From JAZDLC01 sp043802345 (GTDB lineage: Bacteria > Planctomycetota > B15-G4 > JADJEK01): a stretch of DNA of 8,054 nt. The stretch spans positions 1 to 8,054 of the forward strand of contig JAZDLC010000472.1 of the NCBI GenBank assembly GCA_043802345.1, in the 5' to 3' direction. Positions 1-4,904 of this stretch are shown one piece after another. A model generated the notes under the pieces. That model was not told where the DNA came from. It saw only the letters and a program-made list of their open reading frames with translations, and did not search any database. The position numbers and the translations under genes were made by a program. Each line of letters begins with the position of its first letter. Position 1 is the first letter of the stretch.

Positions 1-243
1 GAACAGGCCCGCATCCGGCTCGAGAAGGAACTGGACGGCAGGTTGCTCGCGGAGGACGCTGTCTACTTCCGGCTCGATGGGCTCAGCACCAGCAGGTCGG
101 CGGTGGCGATGCCGTACGACGGCTTCCCCTCGACCTCCACGGGAGGGTCGCCGCCCCTCGTGACGGTCCATGAGAGAGCGTTGGCGATGATGGGCGGAAT
201 CCCCATGTCCCCGCGCAGCGTGGTCCTCTGTACGTGGGGATAG
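1..243 (+). CDS. Partial C-terminal tail of a protein, possibly a second ECF-like sigma factor
   Basis: Open at the left edge, frame 1 reads EQARIRLEKELDGRLLAED before running on to a TAG at 241-243. The first residues resemble the end of the sigma factor encoded at 4219-4833 (AQARIELGRLVQSRLEE). The two stretches share 12 identical bases, CAGGCCCGCATC, in the same codon frame (4-15 and 4783-4794). That suggests the last helix of sigma region 4 in a paralogue. The first 60 bases have G or C at most third positions. The difficulty is the end: no forward frame stops before 161, so the tail would overlap the convergent caspase gene by up to about 180 bases. Third-position bias cannot confirm coding there, because the two antisense frames share third positions. 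Only about 20 residues carry the resemblance, so the assignment is tentative. Confidence 0.35.
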   Translation, partial: EQARIRLEKELDGRLLAEDAVYFRLDGLSTSRSAVAMPYDGFPSTSTGGSPPLVTVHERALAMMGGIPMSPRSVVLCTWG

Positions 244-2162
244 AAGTTGGTCTGCTTCCTGGTCGCAATGACGACGTACCGGTCCCGCATCGGTCGCTCC
301 GCCTCGAAACCTGGGGGCCGGGTCATCTGGACCGGCGCACGGCGCTGGCCGTGGGCCGGAATCTGGAGCTCCTGTCCCCTCTGTGGCAGGATCACGAAGA
401 TCTCCCTGGCCTCGGTCACCGACAGAATCGAGAAGCAGAGCGGCTCATCGGTGTTGTTCGAGACTTCCAGCATGAGGAGTTGCTTCTCGTCCGGGTTGAA
501 GGTGGCCGCGAAATCGTTCGATTTCCCCTTCCCTCCAGGCGCTCCAACCTCGACTGCGGAAAGTGGCCGAACCTCCCCGTCAACCGCCCCGTATTTCTCG
601 AGCTCGTCCTCGGTTGACTCCTTGAACGAGCACGCGATGTCGAAGCCGCGATCCATCCGGGTGATCTCCAGGATCCCCAGGTACTGCCACTCCGCCTCGA
701 GCAACTCCTTGAACATGCAAAGGAACTGATCCACCCACGAATCATCGCCCTGCTTCTCCAGGTGCTCGGACCGGATCAGCGCCCCGGCCGGATCACGAAA
801 GCTCAAGGTGACAGCGTCGTCCGCGCCGGCGTCCTTCGGGTCGACGTCGATCCGATGAGTCGGGCCGCCCTCCGCCTTGCGCAGCACCCGGATCTGACTG
901 CCCATGTCCGCCTCGATCCGATCCGCCAGCAGGTCGTTGGAGACCAGGATCTTCAGCGGCGGCTGTCCGCCGGGCCGGCTGACCTCCGTGGCCATCAGCC
1001 CCCGGGCGCCGAACTCGGCCGGCGGGTCGCCGTCCAGGGTCGCGCTTGCCGTGGCGGCGAAGACGTGCTGAACCGTGGCCGTCCCGACTTCTGTCCCGTC
1101 GTAATCCCGCAGCCGCAGGACGGTTCCCACGCGCAGCCCGTTCATCTCTCCCGCGTCGATCCCGACCTCCCTGGTCGGAGTCCTCGTATCGGAGAAGTTC
1201 GCATGCGCGGTGAATCCCGGGGGGCGCTGCTCGTAGTCGTCCCCGAAGACATGGCGGTCGACGTCGCCCGAGAAGTGGATCGATTGGCCGGTGAGGTAGC
1301 ACTTGATCCAGGTATCGGCCGAACCGATGAGATCCCGGTAGGTATCCCCGGGATTGAGACTCTGCATCCGGTAGAACAGGAAATAGGTCAGGCCGCCGAA
1401 CGGTTTGGTCTGCTGACTTGGGAAGTACTCCCGAGCCAACTGGGTCGGCCCGCAGGCCGCGATGTGAACGTAAGGGAGCGAAGCCGGGTCACTCGGATCG
1501 TCCTCCACATACGGAATATCCTCCGGCCAGAAGTCCTCGATCAACTCCCAGTCGAACGATCTCTTGCCGGCGGCAGTGCCGCGAACCACGCCCTCTTGTC
1601 CGCCCCGGGTCACTCCGCCTGAATGACACGAGTCGGTCACGACCGTGATCTTCTTCGTCTTCCGAGCCAGCGCGCGAATCAGGGAACCGAGCTCGTCGTC
1701 GATGATGTCGTAAGCGCCGTCATACGCGTAGAGGCGAGAATCCCACGCCACCAGCGTGGAGTCCTGGTCATCTCTCTCGGCCAGGCCGATGCCGCTCCTG
1801 TCCGCGGTCAGCGATCCGTGCCCTGAGTACCAGAAGACCGCCTCGGTGTTCTGGTCCGCGCGCTGGATCAGCCACTGATGGAAGCTGAGAACGATGTTCT
1901 CGTGCGTCGCCTCCTCGTTCAGCAGGATCCTGATGTCTTCCGGGCGGAATCCAAACCGGTCGACGAGCAGCCTCTTGATCAGGGCCGGATCGTTCTGGGC
2001 CCCGGGGAGTTGGCGCAGTTCGACGTCCCGCGGGTACTCCCCGATGCCGACGAGCAGCGCGATCTTCCGGCCCGGCTCTGTTGGCGCGGCGCTCTCCTGC
2101 GCCAAGGGGGCGGAGAGGGGGCAGAGCAGGAGAAACAACAGCGTCGTCAAGATCCGCAACAT
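63..2162 (-). CDS. Exported caspase-family (peptidase C14) protein
   Basis: The 699-residue product starts with a Sec-type signal peptide (residues 1 to about 21: MLRI, a leucine-rich core, then APLAQ). A caspase fold spans about 32-295. Its first strand is KIALLVGIGEY (33-43), the catalytic His is H115 in WYSGHG, the catalytic Cys is C179 in TDSCHSGG, and later come HIAACGPTQLARE (from 233) and GGLTYFLF (256-263). Family members cleave after Arg, Lys or Asp; specificity cannot be read here. About 325-395 looks like a small beta domain (GLRVGTVLRLRDYDGTEVG). About 555-640 is compatible with a DUF4384-like domain, often found in bacterial caspase proteins. The ORF opens 36 codons further up, but this start has the signal peptide directly after it and AAGAAGGG eight bases before ATG. 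It is divergent from the kinase-sigma pair. Both catalytic residues are present, so it is probably an active protease. The caspase fold is confident; the C-terminal domains are less so. Confidence 0.9.
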   Translation of the reverse strand: MLRILTTLLFLLLCPLSAPLAQESAAPTEPGRKIALLVGIGEYPRDVELRQLPGAQNDPALIKRLLVDRFGFRPEDIRILLNEEATHENIVLSFHQWLIQRADQNTEAVFWYSGHGSLTADRSGIGLAERDDQDSTLVAWDSRLYAYDGAYDIIDDELGSLIRALARKTKKITVVTDSCHSGGVTRGGQEGVVRGTAAGKRSFDWELIEDFWPEDIPYVEDDPSDPASLPYVHIAACGPTQLAREYFPSQQTKPFGGLTYFLFYRMQSLNPGDTYRDLIGSADTWIKCYLTGQSIHFSGDVDRHVFGDDYEQRPPGFTAHANFSDTRTPTREVGIDAGEMNGLRVGTVLRLRDYDGTEVGTATVQHVFAATASATLDGDPPAEFGARGLMATEVSRPGGQPPLKILVSNDLLADRIEADMGSQIRVLRKAEGGPTHRIDVDPKDAGADDAVTLSFRDPAGALIRSEHLEKQGDDSWVDQFLCMFKELLEAEWQYLGILEITRMDRGFDIACSFKESTEDELEKYGAVDGEVRPLSAVEVGAPGGKGKSNDFAATFNPDEKQLLMLEVSNNTDEPLCFSILSVTEAREIFVILPQRGQELQIPAHGQRRAPVQMTRPPGFEAERPMRDRYVVIATRKQTNFYPHVQRTTLRGDMGIPPIIANALSWTVTRGGDPPVEVEGKPSYGIATADLLVLSPSSRK

Positions 2163-2230
2163 CTGTCCGTCCCTTCTTGAGGTTCTGGGAGTACCAGGGG
2201 AGAACGACCGCATAGCGAAGAAGAACTTGC

Positions 2231-2282
2231 CGGATTCCTGCGATTCCGGATCAGAATCCCCTGGTTGCATTCACTCGGATCA
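2231..2282. repeat. Short repeated motifs (CGGAT / GATTCC) in the divergent region
   Basis: CGGAT occurs at 2231-2235, 2247-2251 and 2276-2280; the last two copies extend to CGGATCA. GATTCC occurs at 2233-2238 and 2242-2247, with its inverse at 2254-2259. GGATTC (2232-2237) and GAATCC (2254-2259) form a 6-bp inverted repeat. The cluster could be an operator for a regulator of the divergent genes. CGGATC-like words are frequent throughout this GC-rich window, so chance is a serious alternative. Confidence 0.3.
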
Positions 2283-2297
2283 TCTGAGAAATTAGAT

Positions 2298-2306
2298 GGA
2301 GGAGGG
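2298..2306 (+). promoter_or_regulatory. Ribosome binding site that decides the kinase start
   Basis: GGAGGAGGG lies 10 bases before the ATG at 2317. An in-frame ATG at 2296 sits just upstream of and overlaps this element and has only AT-rich sequence (GAGAAATTAG) before it. The 2317 start is therefore preferred, giving a protein seven residues shorter than the longest reading. Confidence 0.7.
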
Positions 2307-2316
2307 CCGCAGGTCC

Positions 2317-4185
2317 ATGGGCGAGTCGACGATCACGGAAGATGCCGGATCCCCGGAGCCGGGGAACGACCCGGCGGCGACGCTCGCGGCGGAATACGTC
2401 CAACGCCGGATCGCCGGGAAGGAGGCGAGCATGGAGTGGTACCTGGAGAAGCTCCGGGATGCCACCGAAAGGACCCGCTTCCGCAAGCTCGTGGTCGGGG
2501 CCGAGCGGGTGGATGGTCTGCTCCCCCGCCAGGTCCGGGAAGGGAGGATCCTCTCGGACCGGTACCGGATCGAGGGGGAGCTCGGCGCGGGCGGCATGGG
2601 GAAGGTGTTCGCGGCGCAGGATCTGAAGCTGAAGCGCCGGGTGGCCGTCAAGGTCCTGGGCGCGCTCGACAGCGACGACCTCGACCTGGGGAGCCTGTTC
2701 AAGCGGGAATCGGAGCTGCTGGCGTCACTCCAGCATCCCGGCATCGTCGCGATTCACGAGGCGGCCCGGGACGGCGACGTCCAGTACTTCGTCATGGAGC
2801 TGGTGGAGGGGGTCTCTCTCAACCGGTTGATCGAACGGCTTGCGGAAAAAGGGCAGGGCGGACCCCGAACGCCCCACTCGGGGGAGGACCTCCGGGCCGT
2901 GCTGAACCTCAAGGTTCCGGAGGGAGGGCGGGATCTGCTCCGCGACGAACCGTACCCTCGCACCGTGGCGCGCATCATGGTCGAGCTGACCCGCACTCTC
3001 GAGGCGGCGCACGCGAAGGGAGTCATCCACCGCGATCTGAAGCCGGGGAACGTGATGCTGCAAGGGGACGGCATGCCGGTGGTGCTCGACTTCGGACTGG
3101 GGGGGAACCTGCAGCAGGAGACTGGCGATCTGACCAGGCGGCTGTTCGGCAGTGCCGCGTACCTGGCTCCGGAGCAGGCCGAGAGCGGCGAGGTCGGTGC
3201 GGACGTGCGCGCCGACGTCTATCAGATGGGACTGCTGCTCTACGAACTGTTGACCTTGCGCCGGGCCTTTCCGGGCGAGGACCTGTCGGCGGTGCTGCGC
3301 GCGGTGGGGAGGGGAGATTTCATCAAGCCCCGCAGGCATCGCCGCGACATCCCGCGGGACCTCGAAGCGATCTGCCTGAAGGCGATGGAGTTGTATCCCG
3401 CGAGGCGCTACGCGTCGGCCGCGGAATTCCGGACCGATCTTGAACGGTTCCTTTCCGGCGAGGCCAGGCCGAAGGCGGTCTCTGGCGGCGCGGTGCAGTT
3501 GCTGTTTCGGGACGGGCGGTACCTCCTGCGCCGGCACCGGGTGGCGGCCGCCGTGGCCTGCGCCCTGGTGGTGGGGCTTCTGGCAGGCACCATCTTCCTT
3601 CGGGGAGGCTCCTCGGATGCGACCCGGATGCGGCCGATCACCTGGGTCGAGGGCGCGGCTGGCTTCAAGGTGAAGCCAGCCTGCATCCACCAGCACGAGT
3701 TCCTGGGGGTGGAGGTCGAGACCAGGGAGCCGCGCTGGATCTACGCCTACGCGGTGTTCGGACCGAAGGATGACCGGTACCGTTTCGTGGCGCCAGTGCG
3801 GCCATACGAAGGTCAGGGCAAGAAGCCGCCCTTCCCCAGGTATGTAGAATCGGGCCCCGCTCGGATCCTCTACTCCTACGCCACCACCGAGATGGAGGGC
3901 CTGGTCGTGTTCGCCCTGGAGGAGCGGCACGAACTGCTGGAACAGTGGCTCGAGAGCATGGAATCGGAATGCGCTGAGCCGAATCCGGACCGCGGAATCA
4001 CCCTGGCGAAGGCCCGGAGGTACCTGGACGAACTGCGCAACGCGAGGGGTGGTGCGGCGCCACCGGATCTGCACGTCCGGCCGGGAGATCTGAAGCGATC
4101 CCTGGATGCGGAAGGGCGGTCCGGCCCCGTTCTCCCGTTCAGCGAACTCGGTCCCAGGGAGTTCTTCCTGCAGCTTGCCGATTGA
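2317..4185 (+). CDS. Transmembrane serine/threonine protein kinase with periplasmic C-terminal domain
   Basis: A 622-residue Hanks-type kinase. Residues 1-82 are a mostly helical cytoplasmic lead. The kinase domain (about 83-380) has the glycine loop GAGGMG (90-95), ATP-binding lysine K112 in VAVK, the helix-C glutamate (probably E131), the catalytic loop HRDLKPGN (238-245, D240), DFG (258-260) and APEQ (284-287). All key residues are present, so it should be active. About 176-210, between the lobes, is an insertion rich in Gly, Pro and charged residues. A single membrane span follows a basic stretch (RYLLRRHR), at about 409-428, leaving about 190 residues outside the membrane. The outer domain (about 448-538, with RWIYAYAVFG and EGLVVFALEER) is compatible with a DUF4384-like fold, which is inference. 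It probably senses an external signal and phosphorylates cytoplasmic targets. The sigma gene begins 33 bases downstream, making an operon likely, and the sigma factor is the obvious candidate substrate. Confidence 0.93.
   Translation: MGESTITEDAGSPEPGNDPAATLAAEYVQRRIAGKEASMEWYLEKLRDATERTRFRKLVVGAERVDGLLPRQVREGRILSDRYRIEGELGAGGMGKVFAAQDLKLKRRVAVKVLGALDSDDLDLGSLFKRESELLASLQHPGIVAIHEAARDGDVQYFVMELVEGVSLNRLIERLAEKGQGGPRTPHSGEDLRAVLNLKVPEGGRDLLRDEPYPRTVARIMVELTRTLEAAHAKGVIHRDLKPGNVMLQGDGMPVVLDFGLGGNLQQETGDLTRRLFGSAAYLAPEQAESGEVGADVRADVYQMGLLLYELLTLRRAFPGEDLSAVLRAVGRGDFIKPRRHRRDIPRDLEAICLKAMELYPARRYASAAEFRTDLERFLSGEARPKAVSGGAVQLLFRDGRYLLRRHRVAAAVACALVVGLLAGTIFLRGGSSDATRMRPITWVEGAAGFKVKPACIHQHEFLGVEVETREPRWIYAYAVFGPKDDRYRFVAPVRPYEGQGKKPPFPRYVESGPARILYSYATTEMEGLVVFALEERHELLEQWLESMESECAEPNPDRGITLAKARRYLDELRNARGGAAPPDLHVRPGDLKRSLDAEGRSGPVLPFSELGPREFFLQLAD
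2350..2365 (+). repeat. Small GC hairpin early in the kinase reading frame
   Basis: TCCCCGG (2350-2356) and CCGGGGA (2359-2365) are perfect inverse complements, so the transcript can fold as six G/C-rich pairs around a GAGC loop. It lies 33 bases into the gene, just outside the initiating ribosome's footprint. It could slow early translation, but in DNA this GC-rich it may be chance. Confidence 0.4.
3657..3681 (+). repeat. Perfect 11-bp inverted repeat with 3-nt loop inside the kinase gene
   Basis: GGCTGGCTTCA (3657-3667), then AGG, then TGAAGCCAGCC (3671-3681). The arms are exact reverse complements; the next outer pair (3656 C, 3682 T) does not match. It encodes residues around AAGFKVKPA, just after the membrane span at the beginning of the outer domain. 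It is not followed by a T-run, so it is not a standard intrinsic terminator. It is the strongest stem-loop I found by eye in the window. Confidence 0.85.
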
Positions 4186-4218
4186 GTGTCCGGCCGGCAT
4201 TCGTTCGAATGGGGACTG

Positions 4219-4833
4219 ATGTCGGACGATCTGACCCGTTCCCTCGATCTGATGCGGCAGGCGCAGGCCGGCGACGGCGAAGCGCTGAACCGCCTGATGG
4301 CCCGGTATTACGAGCGGGTGCGTCCGATCGTGCGGGCCCGTCTGGGGAACCGGCTCAGGCGCCGGGTCGATTCGGGGGACATCGTGCAGCAGACCTTCGT
4401 CGCGGCGTTCAAGTCGCTGGATCGGTTCGATGTCCAGAACGAGGCCAGCCTGATCGGCTGGCTGGCGAAGATCGCCGAGCGGCAGATCCATGACGAGCAT
4501 GACCGGCAGTCGGCCGGGAAGAGAAGCCCGGAGCTGGAGATCGAGCTGGACGCATCGTCCGGCTCCTTCACCGGCCTTGCGATTCCGGACACCCCTGCAA
4601 ACTCGCCCGAAGGGCCGGTGATCCGCGCGGAGGAGGCGCGGGCTTTGGAGGATTGCCTGGCGGAGCTGCCGGAGCTGTACCGGGAACTCCTGCTGCTCCG
4701 GGACTACGCCGGCCATTCCTGGGAGGAGGTCGCCGAGCTCACCGGGCGTCCAACCGCGGCGGCGGCCCGGATGATGCACGCCCAGGCCCGCATCGAGCTA
4801 GGTCGCCTGGTCCAGTCCCGGCTCGAGGAGTAG
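4219..4833 (+). CDS. ECF-like sigma-70 family RNA polymerase sigma factor
   Basis: A 204-residue protein with the two-domain plan of small sigma-70 factors. Sigma region 2 is about 18-96 (GDGEALNRLMARYYERVRP, then SGDIVQQTFVAAF at about 52-64, then SLIGWLAKIAERQIHDEHD). A variable acidic linker follows, then sigma region 4 at about 141-199 (LAELPELYRELLLLRDYAG, and the DNA-binding helix-turn-helix HSWEEVAELTGRPTAAA). It would direct RNA polymerase to a specific promoter set. The style resembles the sigma factors expanded in Planctomycetota and similar phyla that sit beside Ser/Thr kinases. The ATG at 4219 is preferred: GGGGA lies just ahead of it and the protein starts directly into the first helix. 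A GTG at 4186, immediately after the kinase stop, would add 11 residues but has no visible ribosome site. No anti-sigma factor is encoded alongside, so control by the upstream kinase is plausible (inference). Confidence 0.92.
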   Translation: MSDDLTRSLDLMRQAQAGDGEALNRLMARYYERVRPIVRARLGNRLRRRVDSGDIVQQTFVAAFKSLDRFDVQNEASLIGWLAKIAERQIHDEHDRQSAGKRSPELEIELDASSGSFTGLAIPDTPANSPEGPVIRAEEARALEDCLAELPELYRELLLLRDYAGHSWEEVAELTGRPTAAAARMMHAQARIELGRLVQSRLEE

Positions 4834-4862
4834 AAGCTCTCACCCCTCCCCACGCCGTACCG

Positions 4863-4868
4863 TACAAT
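4863..4868 (+). promoter_or_regulatory. Possible -10 element upstream of the S9 peptidase gene
   Basis: TACAAT matches the housekeeping -10 consensus at five of six positions and lies about 37 bases before the peptidase ATG, within the 71-base gap after the sigma gene. The expected -35 position (around 4839-4845, CTCACC-like) is a poor match. This would separate the peptidase-hydrolase pair from the kinase-sigma transcript. Confidence 0.35.
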
Positions 4869-4895
4869 CCCCCGCTTGCCTTCAGCTCTTCCCTC

Positions 4896-4900
4896 GGAGG
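4896..4900 (+). promoter_or_regulatory. Ribosome binding site that decides the S9 peptidase start
   Basis: GGAGG followed by AATC and then ATG at 4905. It supports starting here, although the frame is open back to 4653. The open upstream stretch overlaps the sigma gene in another frame and has no signal peptide. Confidence 0.75.
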
Positions 4901-4904
4901 AATC

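Larger units (their letters stand above)
2163..2316. promoter_or_regulatory. Divergent intergenic region between caspase and kinase genes
   Basis: About 150 bases separate the two divergent start codons, so promoters for both genes should lie here. No convincing -35/-10 pair is visible on either strand. TTGCAT at 2265-2270 followed by GAAATT at 2288-2293 has 17-bp spacing, but it would put the transcript start on the kinase ribosome binding site. The region may use a non-housekeeping (ECF-type) promoter, which would suit the adjacent sigma factor; that is inference. It contains repeated CGGAT-type motifs, listed separately. Confidence 0.5.

Noticed and set aside
762..1622. A 286-codon forward frame opposite the caspase gene
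   Set aside because: The product has no domain-like pattern and lies wholly within the caspase gene, whose minus-strand frame shows clear caspase motifs.
2163..2270. A 36-codon upstream extension of the caspase gene
   Set aside because: The sequence before MLRI is polar and would place the signal peptide internally; the ATG at 2160-2162 has a suitably spaced AAGAAGGG.
2265..2293. TTGCAT and GAAATT with 17-bp spacing as a kinase promoter
   Set aside because: The predicted transcript would start at or inside the ribosome binding site, and GAAATT is a weak -10 match.
3268..3443. Forward-frame shadow reading across the kinase C-lobe (part of a 392-codon frame from 2265)
   Set aside because: It overlaps the kinase in another frame and is composed of Arg, Gly and Ala with no domain pattern.
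2725..4779. A 684-codon open frame on the minus strand opposite the kinase and sigma genes
   Set aside because: It is antisense to two genes with full sets of family motifs, its product is rich in Arg, Pro, Gln and His with no recognisable domain, and long antisense frames are expected in DNA this GC-rich.
4653..4904. An 84-codon in-frame extension upstream of the S9 peptidase
   Set aside because: It overlaps the end of the sigma gene in another frame, is low-complexity Gly/Ala/Pro/Arg, and would bury a clear signal peptide that starts right after GGAGG at 4896-4900.
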